The notes under the pieces are model-generated. The model saw only the letters and a list, made by a program, of their open reading frames with translations, did not search any database and was not told the origin of the DNA. Shown piece after piece: positions 1 to 7,989 of a stretch of DNA of 24,507 bases (position 1 is its first letter; each line of letters opens with the position of its first letter). A program made the translations under genes and the position numbers. The stretch lies in assembly GCA_002470695.1 (NCBI GenBank), contig DKNM01000075.1:1238-25744 (forward strand), read 5' to 3'. Source of the DNA: Candidatus Neomicrothrix sp. UBA7388 (GTDB taxonomy: Bacteria; Actinomycetota; Acidimicrobiia; Acidimicrobiales; Poriferisodalaceae).

Positions 1-254
1 TGCTAATTCGAGATCCACGAACATGGCATGGCGGAACGCCAAACGTGTCAAATGAGGTAAGAGCGATACCCAATATCGAGTATTACGCTCCTTGGTTTCA
101 CGAACCAATGGCGAGATCTATGCCACTTGACATTTACAATTCGCTATCTGACCACGGCAAGAATATCTGTCGCTATATCGTTTCAAGTAGCGAGATTGAT
201 ACAGCGATCCGCACCAACCTCGGCGGAACGCCGCACTTACTCCAAACCACATAA
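1..254 (+). CDS. Phytanoyl-CoA dioxygenase (PhyH) family protein, C-terminal end (5' truncated by window)
   Basis: The frame is open from base 3 to a TAA stop at 252-254, so this is the tail of a gene that starts outside the window. The first visible residues include RDPRTWHGGTPN, which closely resembles the distal iron-ligand segment of PhyH-type Fe(II)/2-oxoglutarate dioxygenases: the His binds iron, and the following region helps bind 2-oxoglutarate. About 70 residues follow with the usual Tyr/Pro/Trp-rich tail. The family hydroxylates branched or isoprenoid acyl chains and many other small molecules, so the substrate cannot be named. An internal GTG at 45 is an artefact of the truncation and not a real start. 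The SDR gene starts 18 bp downstream on the same strand, so the two are probably co-transcribed. Confidence 0.75.
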   Translation, partial: LIRDPRTWHGGTPNVSNEVRAIPNIEYYAPWFHEPMARSMPLDIYNSLSDHGKNICRYIVSSSEIDTAIRTNLGGTPHLLQTT

Positions 255-272
255 CGACAGGACAATCTCCCC

Positions 273-1082
273 TTGACTCTCTACCCGGATTTAGAAAACA
301 AGATCGTCCTAGTTACCGGATCAGGCAGCGGCATCGGAAAGGCACAGGCTTTACGTTTTGCCGCAGAAAAATCTCAGGTGCTAGTCAACGACATAGATCC
401 GGAGGCCGCCAAGCAAACATGCGCTGAAGCTAACGCAAATGGATTTTCAGCCATACCCGTTCCCGCTGATGTCTCCAACTCCGAAGACGTAGATCAAATG
501 TTCAATCAGATTGAGTCGGAACTGGGAGAAGTTCAAATCCTCGTGAACAACGCCGGTTTGGTAAGCCCAATGCTTCACTTCTTTGAGGCTGACGAGACTT
601 GGTGGAGGCGAATTATCGATGTCAATCTCACCGGTCACTTTCTCTGTGCCCACAGAGCCGCTCGACCGATGGCCCGCTCCGGCGAAGGAGTGATAATCAA
701 CACCTCCTCAGGTGGAGCGACGCGTGCCCATCGCTCATTCACGGCCTACGACGCCGCAAAAGGTGGGATCGAAGCTTTTACGAGAGCTTTAGCTCTCGAC
801 TTAGGGCCGTACGGGATTCGCGTAAACGCAGTAATGCCAGGCTCTATCGACACCAGCGGCTTAACCCCCGACGAGCGAAAACTTCGCGGCGAAAATATTC
901 CAATGGGCCGCATCGGTGAACCGGCCGACATGACAGGTCCAACTCTATTCCTCGCTTCAGAGCAATCTAGCTATATATCCGGAGACGTTATTAAGGTTGA
1001 TGGCGGAATGCTGGCGCAACAACGATCCGCAACTGTTGACATAATGCCGCCTGATGGTTTCCCAACCATCGACGAGATCTAG
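273..1082 (+). CDS. Short-chain dehydrogenase/reductase (SDR), classical type
   Basis: A 269-aa classical SDR that oxidises an alcohol or reduces a ketone with NAD(P). The cofactor-binding motif TGSGSGIG is at residues 15-22, and Asp40 at the end of beta-2 suggests NAD preference. NNAG is at 92-95, and the catalytic Ser145/146, Tyr159 and Lys163 (YDAAK) are all present. The PG motif after the sixth strand and the C-terminal 'SGDVIKVDGG' are also typical. The start is a TTG at 273, fixed by the family N-terminus; an AGGA lies some 12 bases upstream. It follows the PhyH-type gene by 18 bp and converges with the hydrolase gene, sharing the palindrome CTAG as overlapping stop codons. The substrate is unknown; context suggests an isoprenoid or other hydrophobic alcohol. 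Confidence 0.9.
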   Translation: MTLYPDLENKIVLVTGSGSGIGKAQALRFAAEKSQVLVNDIDPEAAKQTCAEANANGFSAIPVPADVSNSEDVDQMFNQIESELGEVQILVNNAGLVSPMLHFFEADETWWRRIIDVNLTGHFLCAHRAARPMARSGEGVIINTSSGGATRAHRSFTAYDAAKGGIEAFTRALALDLGPYGIRVNAVMPGSIDTSGLTPDERKLRGENIPMGRIGEPADMTGPTLFLASEQSSYISGDVIKVDGGMLAQQRSATVDIMPPDGFPTIDEI

Positions 1083-2329
1083 TTCTTACTTCCGATTAAC
1101 TGTAAGACTGGTTCTAGATATTTAATAAATTCCTCAGGGTTCTCGGACATCGGGAAATGACCCATGCCATGCATTTCCGTGAACGTCGAACCAGCAATAG
1201 CCTCGTGAGCTTCGCGACCTTTCTCAACCGTCGCACTGAAGTCATATTCACCAGAAAATATGTGAACGCCTATCTTGCTAGTGTCAATTTCTTGAGCCTT
1301 GCCACGCAAATCATATTCCGCAATGTAATACCAGAGATCGCCTATAAATACGGGCGGCCAACCCGCAGCGTAGCTCTGGATGGTCTCTTTCCGATAAGCA
1401 ATCGGCGAAGAAGGAGCCGTCAAACCTTCCATCATCCGAGCCTTACTCTCATTCGAAACTTTCGGATGCCAGAAACCTTCTAACGAACCCAAATTGCCCC
1501 CGACGTGCAGAGCTCCTTCCAACGAAATTACCGCCCTAAACACGTCAGGGTGCTTGTGAGCGAGATCCAAGGCAAGAAGACCCCCAACCGAACAGCCCAT
1601 AAATATTGGCCTGTCGAGGGAGAGAGCATCGCAGATCGCTAGCGGAACAGAACGCAGAAACTCTCCCTCAAGCCGATACTCCTCAGCCCACCATTCGCGG
1701 CCCGTCGGAGGAACAGATTTGCCATGAAACGGGAGGTCATAAGCGATTAAGCGAAATCTTTCCGTAATAGCAGCGCATTCCAATAGGTGACGCCACTGCA
1801 CTCCGTGCGAACCGGCAGTATGTTGCAAAAGAATGGGAATACCCTCGCCTGCTTCTTCAAAATAAATCCGGTGGTCCAAGCCATCCAACTCAAGATGCAG
1901 ATAACGACCACGCGGAGCGTCAAAAGTGCCATGTCCTCGACCCTCGATCAAAGCGGCCGCTTTCTCCAGCTCAGGTAACCTAATCAATTCAACAGCTCTT
2001 TGAATCGCTGGAAGATATTGCCACCAAGTGAGCCGATCACCTTCCCAGCGCAGGCCTCCTTGACCTGCCGCAATATTGATGTCATTTAGAAATCTCGGCG
2101 GATTCGCACTGCGTACCTGATCCCAAATTTCTACAGGGCCTCTGACAGTGATGACCCCGTCTTCAACTTCCAAGGGACCCTCTACCACCTCGCCGTCCAC
2201 AAGAGAAACACCAATAAGTGTTTCACCAATTTCAAATTGAATTCCGCCGGTCCAAAACCGCGCCGCCATCTTGAATTCATGATCTTCATGACACAACCGA
2301 AAGAAATCAGCATTGGTTGGAATTACCAT
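1079..2329 (-). CDS. Alpha/beta hydrolase with probable N-terminal SCP2-like domain
   Basis: A 416-aa two-domain protein. The C-terminal part (from about residue 140) is an alpha/beta hydrolase: oxyanion-side HTAGS near 170, nucleophile Ser247 in GCSVGG, acid Asp363 in GEYDF and catalytic His391 in MGHFPMSENP. The first 115 or so residues (FWTGGIQFEIGETL, VRGPVEIW, GGLRWEGD and related segments) follow the pattern of a sterol-carrier-protein-2-like lipid-binding domain. That assignment is from remembered family pattern and is not certain. The open frame extends to a TTG at 2377, but the ATG at 2329 has a GAGGAG ribosome site five bases upstream and is preferred. The gene diverges from the carotenoid oxygenase gene and ends overlapping the SDR stop. 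Ester or lactone hydrolysis of a hydrophobic substrate is likely. Confidence 0.82.
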   Translation of the reverse strand: MVIPTNADFFRLCHEDHEFKMAARFWTGGIQFEIGETLIGVSLVDGEVVEGPLEVEDGVITVRGPVEIWDQVRSANPPRFLNDINIAAGQGGLRWEGDRLTWWQYLPAIQRAVELIRLPELEKAAALIEGRGHGTFDAPRGRYLHLELDGLDHRIYFEEAGEGIPILLQHTAGSHGVQWRHLLECAAITERFRLIAYDLPFHGKSVPPTGREWWAEEYRLEGEFLRSVPLAICDALSLDRPIFMGCSVGGLLALDLAHKHPDVFRAVISLEGALHVGGNLGSLEGFWHPKVSNESKARMMEGLTAPSSPIAYRKETIQSYAAGWPPVFIGDLWYYIAEYDLRGKAQEIDTSKIGVHIFSGEYDFSATVEKGREAHEAIAGSTFTEMHGMGHFPMSENPEEFIKYLEPVLQLIGSKN

Positions 2330-2334
2330 TTCGT

Positions 2335-2340
2335 CTCCTC
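2335..2340 (-). promoter_or_regulatory. Ribosome binding site that fixes the hydrolase start
   Basis: On the minus strand GAGGAG is followed by a five-base spacer and the ATG at 2329. No comparable site precedes the TTG at 2377, so the shorter protein is preferred. Confidence 0.7.
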
Positions 2341-2424
2341 GCCGGTTTATTTTCTCCAAAGTAGACGCAACAGCCAAAAACTTCGAATTAGGTTGCGATT
2401 GCTACCCTTACCGCAGGAGCAAAT

Positions 2425-3891
2425 ATGACTGTGACGTTACGAAACACCTTTGAAACGGGTCTACCCCCAAACGATAACCACCCGTACAGATCAGGGGCTT
2501 GGCGGCCACAACAGAACGAATACGACGCTTGGGACATGGATGTCGTAGGGGATATTCCCGATGACCTGAATGGGGTGTACCTGCGCAACACAGAAAATCC
2601 TCTTTTCGAACCGATCAAGCGATATCACCCCTTTGACGGCGACAGCATGATGCATGCCATTTCTTTTGAAAACGGTGAGGCGCGATACGCAAATCGCTTT
2701 GTCCGAACAGACGCCTTCCTAGCGGAACAAGAAGCAAAACGGAGTCTCTGGGCCGGAATCGCTGAACATCCTTCCAATGCCCTAGCTGATCACGGTTGGG
2801 GTGCTCGCACTTTCATGAAAGACAACGCATCCACGGATGTAGTCGTGCATCAAGGCGTAGCTCTCGCAAGCTTTTATCAATGCGGAGAACTTTACAGATT
2901 GGATCCGAAAACGTTAGAGGACTTGGGTAAGACCGCCTGGTCAGGCTACTTCCCTAACGAGGGCATCTCGGCTCATCCGAAGGTCGACGAACATACAGGT
3001 GAACTGCTCTTTTTCAGCTACTTCGTTGACGCTCCTCACATGAGGTACGGCGTAGTAAGCGCCGATGGAGAACTGACAACTCATATAGATGTCCCACTGC
3101 CGGGCCCGCGGCTCCCCCACGACATGGCATTTACTGAGAATTGGTCAATTCTCAATGATCTACCCCTGTTCTGGAATCCCGACGCACTAAAAGATGGCTA
3201 CTACTCAAATACATTTAACCGGGATCTTCCCAGCAGATTTGCTCTCGTGCCTCGCCATGGGTCAACTGATGACATCCGTTGGTTCGAAGCCGATCCAACA
3301 TTCGTTTTGCATTGGACCAACGCGTACGAAGACGGCGATTGGGTCATTCTCGACGGATTCTTTCAACACAACCCAACTGCTCGAGGCGCTAGCCGAGCAT
3401 CCGAAGCACACAAAGGCTTCGAAACTTTAGACATGAACGTCTTGGAAGCTCGAGCCCACCGATGGAGATTTAATCTCGCAACGGGTGAGTGCAAAGAAGA
3501 AGCCATGAGCGATACTTGTTGCGAATTCCCCATGATCAATGGACGGCATGCAGGCCGGCGTCATCGCTATTCCTACAATGCTCGTTGCGTTCCTGGGCTT
3601 TTTGCTTTTGACGCCTTAATCAAACACGACCTGGACGAAGGCACAGAGGAGACATTTGAGTTGGAGCCTGGCGTCTTTATAAGCGAAACCGTAATGGCTC
3701 CTCGCGATAACTCAACAGACGAGGATGACGGCTATTTGGTGACCTTCTCCTCTGATCTCAACCAAGACATCTCCGAAGCACTTATCTTCGACGCCTCCCG
3801 GCCACAAGATGGGCCGATCTGTCAGATTCGCTTACCTGAACGCATCAGCAGTGGCACTCACTCGACTTGGGCTTCGAGCACTGATTTGTAG
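2425..3891 (+). CDS. Carotenoid oxygenase (RPE65/CCD/lignostilbene dioxygenase family)
   Basis: A complete 488-aa member of the carotenoid cleavage dioxygenase family, non-haem Fe(II) enzymes that split an alkene bond with O2 into two carbonyl products. The seven-bladed propeller family is defined by four iron-binding His residues, all visible: His184 (ISAHPKVD), His232 (LPHDMAF), His296 (FVLHWTNAYE) and His479 (SSGTHSTW). The N-terminal 'GVYLRNTENP' and 'HPFDGDSMMH' segments are also family hallmarks. The ATG at 2425 has AGGAG seven bases upstream. It could be a carotenoid/apocarotenoid cleaver or a stilbene cleaver; sequence alone does not decide. No signal peptide. The next gene begins nine bases after the stop, with the stop codon forming part of its ribosome site, so the two are probably translated together. 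Confidence 0.92.
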   Translation: MTVTLRNTFETGLPPNDNHPYRSGAWRPQQNEYDAWDMDVVGDIPDDLNGVYLRNTENPLFEPIKRYHPFDGDSMMHAISFENGEARYANRFVRTDAFLAEQEAKRSLWAGIAEHPSNALADHGWGARTFMKDNASTDVVVHQGVALASFYQCGELYRLDPKTLEDLGKTAWSGYFPNEGISAHPKVDEHTGELLFFSYFVDAPHMRYGVVSADGELTTHIDVPLPGPRLPHDMAFTENWSILNDLPLFWNPDALKDGYYSNTFNRDLPSRFALVPRHGSTDDIRWFEADPTFVLHWTNAYEDGDWVILDGFFQHNPTARGASRASEAHKGFETLDMNVLEARAHRWRFNLATGECKEEAMSDTCCEFPMINGRHAGRRHRYSYNARCVPGLFAFDALIKHDLDEGTEETFELEPGVFISETVMAPRDNSTDEDDGYLVTFSSDLNQDISEALIFDASRPQDGPICQIRLPERISSGTHSTWASSTDL

Positions 3892-3900
3892 GACCCTTGA

Positions 3901-5229
3901 ATGAAGCAAACCCCTCTTGACCGCGACCAGCACTCAGCTGGCTACTGGCAATCACCATGGCCAGTCGAGTGTGGCGGAAATAGGCGCCAAAAGGCGCGAA
4001 CTGGCAGACTCGACGCCGCGAAAGGCACGGCTGAAGTCACATTGGTCGAAAACGACAGATGGAATGTCATGGCTATCCGCCGCGATCCGGACGAGTGGTA
4101 CTTAGGGGGAACCACCCCTGCATTTACAGGACCACCGCCCTTTGGATGGGTTACTCGTTTCGATCCATTCTCCTTGCAACCAACAGCAGAATCCCCAAGA
4201 CTCCCGTGTGGTGATCACGTGTGGTGCGGAGCAATCCTTGCTCACAAAGATGGCTCCATAATGTCCGTTAACGGCTCTTTCCTTCATCGTCTAGACCCCA
4301 ACGATCTTTCCGTAATCAACGAGCTTGAACTTCCAGTTGATCGCGCCCACAACGGCCTCCTATCCCTTTCAGATGGGACACTCGTAACCAAAGACCTCAG
4401 ACTCGAGGGCCAGGGTGGTACCACCATCACCTTTATCGACCCTCATGGACTCGAAGTCATCGAAACCCTTGTCTTGCCTGAAGGTTCGATGGGTCGAATC
4501 GCGTCTGATTTTCAGAATGGTGTCGACTCCGTATTTGTTCCAGGAACCGAGCACATTTGGAGAATCGATGTAGACAACAAAAAAGCCGCAATTAGCGACT
4601 GGACATGTCGGTATCGCGAGCCTGGATCCGACTGGGGACTCGCCTGGGATTCCTGCATATCAGACGGCCACCTGTGGCTCATGGACTGCGGTGACGTTGA
4701 AGGCGTTAGGGCAATTCACCACCAACTCCCAAATGGTCGATTCGAAAAGCCGGCAGGAAAGCTCCTTTCGTGGCAGCGTCCCGCCCCGTGGAAAGGCGCC
4801 CAAAGGCTTCTCCGAGTGGATCAAAGCTATGGCTCAGTTCAGAGCATCGAACCCTTCGGAAACCCGGGCGGTGGCATTATTGCACCACCCGTACATGTGC
4901 CTGAGTTAAGTTTAGCTTTCGCATGGGATTCAATAAACGGCGGTCTTGCAGGCATCTCGACAAATGAAACCCTTGAACCTGTGTGGCATCTCGATATCAG
5001 ACCTTCCATGCAACCTGTTGTCTTCCCAGAGTCTGGCGAGCTAATAATCAACGATTTCACCAGAGATCAGACCGATGACATTGTGGTCGTAAATATGACC
5101 GATGGAGAAGTCCTAAGCCGAGTTCATACTGGCTCAAGAATCGCGAACGGCATGTTCCTCTCAGCAGGTGACCACCGGGACATTTATTACTGTTCGACAC
5201 TGTCATGGGGAAGAATCGCTTGGATTTAG
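3901..5229 (+). CDS. Uncharacterised probable beta-propeller protein coupled to the carotenoid oxygenase
   Basis: I do not recognise a named family for this 442-aa protein. It is built of many short beta-strand segments with recurring 'DG', 'W', 'RIDVD' and 'FDP' turns. Segments such as AHNGLLSLSDGTLVTKDLR and VPGTEHIWRIDVD resemble SMP-30/gluconolactonase-like or PQQ-type propellers, so a beta-propeller fold is inferred. No signal peptide or membrane span is seen. It does not carry the four-His pattern of carotenoid oxygenases, so it is neither a duplicate nor a frameshifted half of the preceding gene, which is complete. The ATG at 3901 uses AGGA (3890-3893), overlapping the upstream stop codon, as its ribosome site. 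This tight coupling suggests a partner role, for example a lactonase or accessory to the dioxygenase. Function is unknown. Confidence 0.8.
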   Translation: MKQTPLDRDQHSAGYWQSPWPVECGGNRRQKARTGRLDAAKGTAEVTLVENDRWNVMAIRRDPDEWYLGGTTPAFTGPPPFGWVTRFDPFSLQPTAESPRLPCGDHVWCGAILAHKDGSIMSVNGSFLHRLDPNDLSVINELELPVDRAHNGLLSLSDGTLVTKDLRLEGQGGTTITFIDPHGLEVIETLVLPEGSMGRIASDFQNGVDSVFVPGTEHIWRIDVDNKKAAISDWTCRYREPGSDWGLAWDSCISDGHLWLMDCGDVEGVRAIHHQLPNGRFEKPAGKLLSWQRPAPWKGAQRLLRVDQSYGSVQSIEPFGNPGGGIIAPPVHVPELSLAFAWDSINGGLAGISTNETLEPVWHLDIRPSMQPVVFPESGELIINDFTRDQTDDIVVVNMTDGEVLSRVHTGSRIANGMFLSAGDHRDIYYCSTLSWGRIAWI

Positions 5230-5280
5230 ATTCTTGGCCCAGTTAACTAATAGGGCTTAGATTCCAAGTAAGGTCGGATT

Positions 5281-7113
5281 ATGGAAGAAATGCAGGAAGC
5301 CGTCACCGCAGTACTCGGTGAGATCAATTTTGACCCAAACGAACTACACGCCAAGTATCTCTCGGAAAGAGACAAGCGCGTTCGTGATGACCATAACGAG
5401 CAATACGTAGAAACTTCAGGCGAATTCGCAAAGTACCTTGACGACCCTTACGAGGCTTCTGTAGAGCGGGAGCCCCTATTCGACGAGGTCGAGATCGTCA
5501 TAATCGGCGGTGGGTTCGGCGGGCTCTTAATGGGCGGTCGGCTTCGCGAGGCTGGGTTCTCCGACATTCGAGTGATCGAGCGCGGCGGCGATTTTGGTGG
5601 CACCTGGTACTGGAATAGATATCCAGGGGCAATGTGCGATGTTGAAAGCTACTGCTACCTCCCCATGCTCGAAGAACTCGATTACATACCTAAGCACAAA
5701 TATTCTTTTGCTCCGGAAATCATGCAGCACACTCAAAATATTGGTCATCACTATGGCCTCTACGAAAAGGCCTGCTTTAGTACCTCAGTCACGAAACTAA
5801 CTTGGGACGACCAAATAACTCGTTGGATTATTGAGACCGACCGCGGTGACCGAATGAAGGCGCAGTTCGTTGCGATGGCCAATGGCCCGTTGAACCGACC
5901 AAAGCTCCCCGGTATACCTGGTATCGATAGCTATCAAGGACATACTTTTCACACCAGCCGCTGGGACTACAGCTACACAGGCGGAGATAACAGCGGCAAT
6001 CTGACAGGGCTAGCGGACAAGAAAGTCGCGATTATCGGTACCGGAGCAACGGCTATACAGTGCATCCCGCACCTAGGTGAATCAGCAGAGCATCTTTATG
6101 TTTTTCAGCGGACCCCATCGTCTATCGACTATCGCAACAACAGGGAAACTGACCCTGAGTGGGCGGATTCGTTAGAGCCAGGATGGCAGTACCGCAGAAT
6201 GGAAAATTTCAACACGTTAGTTGCGGGCGGAGACCAAGACGAAGACCTAGTCTCTGACGGTTGGACCGACATATTCAGAAACCTGACTGGTACCGCCGCA
6301 AAGCTTGCCGGGCGAAAACTAGGACGCCGCGTCAGCGGCCGGGAGAAAGGCTATCTAATGAAGATGGCCGACTACCAAAAGATGAACTCAATTCGTGATC
6401 GGGTTGACGACGTCGTTCAAGATGCGGCCACAGCGGAAGCCTTAAAGCCTTGGTATAGGCAGTTCTGCAAAAGGCCTTGCTTTCACGACGAGTATCTCCC
6501 AACTTTCAATTTGCCCAATGTTTCACTCATCGACACCGACGGTAAAGGCGTTGAAGCGATAACCGAGCGCGGTGTTGTTGCAAACGGCGTTGAGCATGAG
6601 GTCGACTGCATTATCTTTGCTACTGGCTTCGAGGTCGGCACTGGGTACACACGAAGGGCTGGCTATGACATCATCGGGCGCAATTCGCAAAGCCTCACCG
6701 AAAAGTGGTCAAACGGACCGCGCACTTTGCATGGCATGCAAACAACCGATTTCCCAAACTGCTTCTTTCTAGGTTTTACCCATACTGCAGTGACTGTAAA
6801 TGTGCCACAGGCGCTCAACGAGCAAGCAATGCACATTTCTTACATGATTTCGCAAGTAAGAGATCAGGGCGCAGAAATAATCGAAGCCACCGCCGAAGGC
6901 GAGCAAATGTGGGTTGACGAGATGCTCGACAAATCAAAATTGGGAGAGCGCTTCCGTGCCGAGTGCACTCCGGGCTATTACAACAACGAAGGCAAAGCCG
7001 GAAATCCAGATGGTTTCTTCACGACAAGCTATGGAGGCGGCCCAATTAAGTTCCATCGCATCTTGCATGACTGGCGCGAAGACGGGCGGCTCGACGGCGC
7101 CTCTATTTCTTAG
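5281..7113 (+). CDS. FAD-dependent Baeyer-Villiger-type monooxygenase (long form)
   Basis: A 610-aa flavoprotein. The FAD Rossmann motif GGGFGG is at 76-81 with the ribose-binding Glu100, followed by GGTWYWNRYPGAMCD (106-120), characteristic of Baeyer-Villiger monooxygenases. The family fingerprint FxGxxxHxxxW(P/D) appears as YQGHTFHTSRWD at 218-229, with Tyr replacing the usual Phe. The NADPH-binding GTGATA is at 253-258, and the 'ATGF' flavin motif is near 450. The 70-residue segment before the FAD domain matches the longer BVMO group that includes cyclododecanone-type and hydroxyacetophenone-type enzymes. Known members insert oxygen next to a ketone to give an ester or lactone; the substrate here is unknown. 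The gene lies 51 bp after the propeller gene on the same strand, with only a weak AAGG ribosome site, and may share its transcript. Confidence 0.88.
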   Translation: MEEMQEAVTAVLGEINFDPNELHAKYLSERDKRVRDDHNEQYVETSGEFAKYLDDPYEASVEREPLFDEVEIVIIGGGFGGLLMGGRLREAGFSDIRVIERGGDFGGTWYWNRYPGAMCDVESYCYLPMLEELDYIPKHKYSFAPEIMQHTQNIGHHYGLYEKACFSTSVTKLTWDDQITRWIIETDRGDRMKAQFVAMANGPLNRPKLPGIPGIDSYQGHTFHTSRWDYSYTGGDNSGNLTGLADKKVAIIGTGATAIQCIPHLGESAEHLYVFQRTPSSIDYRNNRETDPEWADSLEPGWQYRRMENFNTLVAGGDQDEDLVSDGWTDIFRNLTGTAAKLAGRKLGRRVSGREKGYLMKMADYQKMNSIRDRVDDVVQDAATAEALKPWYRQFCKRPCFHDEYLPTFNLPNVSLIDTDGKGVEAITERGVVANGVEHEVDCIIFATGFEVGTGYTRRAGYDIIGRNSQSLTEKWSNGPRTLHGMQTTDFPNCFFLGFTHTAVTVNVPQALNEQAMHISYMISQVRDQGAEIIEATAEGEQMWVDEMLDKSKLGERFRAECTPGYYNNEGKAGNPDGFFTTSYGGGPIKFHRILHDWREDGRLDGASIS

Positions 7114-7539
7114 CGACCAAACATTAATTTGCATACCGCTGCTTAAATCGTCGGTAATGGAGCGACGACAGCTAGCTAATGAGACCTCCAGAGATCTACC
7201 GTCAGCAGTCTTTCTGCACTGCACGAAACTTGAAGCTCATGAAGCACGTCAGTTAAACGACTTGCCCACTACCCCAGCTTTCTTAAAATACTTATTTTCC
7301 AAGCGCCAGCTAGCAACAGCGCTGAACCGAAAACTACGAAGGCCAAGATTTCGCTCATACAACCACCAAAGTTGACTTTAGCCTCCTGGAGCAAGTCTCT
7401 GGCATGGAATTCCTTGCGTAAGTTGCACAATTACCATCTAATGACGCAACCACCAACGGCCGCGGATTCGTGGTACAACATTCCCAGTGAGCTGTCCGTT
7501 CACAGTTGAACTGCCTCGAACCACATTGGGGGTCTAAAC
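7114..7539. other. 426-bp intergenic stretch with no confident gene
   Basis: No RNA gene, repeat, clear terminator or long conserved frame is seen between the monooxygenase stop and the split-barrel gene. Longer frames that run into it are out-of-frame continuations across the monooxygenase gene. The only item of note is a possible 29-codon minus-strand frame encoding a hydrophobic peptide (7269-7358), preceded by a 16-codon frame that overlaps its start. The GGGGGT just before 7540 probably serves as the ribosome site of the next gene. Confidence 0.6.
7269..7358 (-). CDS. Possible 29-aa single-span membrane peptide
   Basis: Reading the minus strand from the ATG at 7358 gives a 29-residue peptide, ending at the TAG at 7269-7271. 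It begins MSEILAFVVFGSALLLAGAW and ends in a Lys/Arg-rich tail (KISILRKLG). This matches the layout of a small single-span membrane protein: acidic N-terminus, about 16 hydrophobic residues, basic cytoplasmic end. The start overlaps, as ATGA, the stop of a 16-codon frame (7355-7405) whose ATG has AAGGA five bases upstream, so translational coupling is possible. No family is recognised and the frame is short enough to occur by chance. Confidence is low. Confidence 0.25.
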   Translation of the reverse strand: MSEILAFVVFGSALLLAGAWKISILRKLG

Positions 7540-7989
7540 ATGTCAGACCTAGCATTGGTCCAGCAGTTTCTTAATGACGAAACGGGTCTAGCCACCGTCA
7601 GCACGGTCCAAAACGATGGAAGAGTGTTATCTAGCGTCGCTAACTGTGGCGTGATCACGAATCCGACAACCGCGACCGAGTGCGTAGCGCTTGTTTCAGT
7701 AGGGTCAGCGGCACGCTTGCAACACATTCGACACGGTTCCGAAGTAACCATTGCCATCCGAAGGGGTTGGAACTGGGTAGCTGTGACTGGCAAGGCACAG
7801 CTAATCGGACCTGATGACCGTGTCGACAAAATTGACAGCGAAGGGCTTCGCCTTCTACTGCGCGAAATTTACATCGCTGCAGGCGGGCATCACGACGACT
7901 TCGAAGAGTACGACCGCGAGATGGTGCGAAGCAAACGAGCGGCAATACTGGTTGAACCAACTCGCATAATTGGCAATCAACCCTCCTAG
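7540..7989 (+). CDS. PPOX-class split-barrel flavin/F420-dependent oxidoreductase
   Basis: A 149-aa single-domain protein of the pyridoxamine-phosphate-oxidase-like split beta-barrel family, in the branch often labelled 'probable F420-dependent enzyme'. Supporting features are the N-terminal helix followed by 'TGLATVSTVQNDGRVLSSVANCGVI', the 'RHGSEVTIAIRRGWNWVAVTGKAQLIGPDD' strand pair and the C-terminal 'HDDFEEYDREMVRSKRAAILVEPTRIIGN', which is typical of that branch. Such proteins bind FMN or F420 and reduce diverse small molecules; no substrate can be named. The ATG at 7540 is preceded by GGGGGT eight bases upstream. The MFS transporter gene overlaps its end or follows within a few bases, so both are likely in one operon. 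Confidence 0.82.
   Translation: MSDLALVQQFLNDETGLATVSTVQNDGRVLSSVANCGVITNPTTATECVALVSVGSAARLQHIRHGSEVTIAIRRGWNWVAVTGKAQLIGPDDRVDKIDSEGLRLLLREIYIAAGGHHDDFEEYDREMVRSKRAAILVEPTRIIGNQPS

Noticed and set aside
2425..5229. Reading the two adjacent genes as one carotenoid oxygenase split by a frameshift
   Set aside because: The first gene already contains all four iron His residues and the normal C-terminal end, and the second lacks those motifs.
7355..7555. 66-codon minus-strand frame overlapping the start of the split-barrel gene
   Set aside because: Composition is Cys/Arg-rich with no protein-like pattern and it overlaps a real gene start; only its last 16 codons are noted as a possible leader frame.
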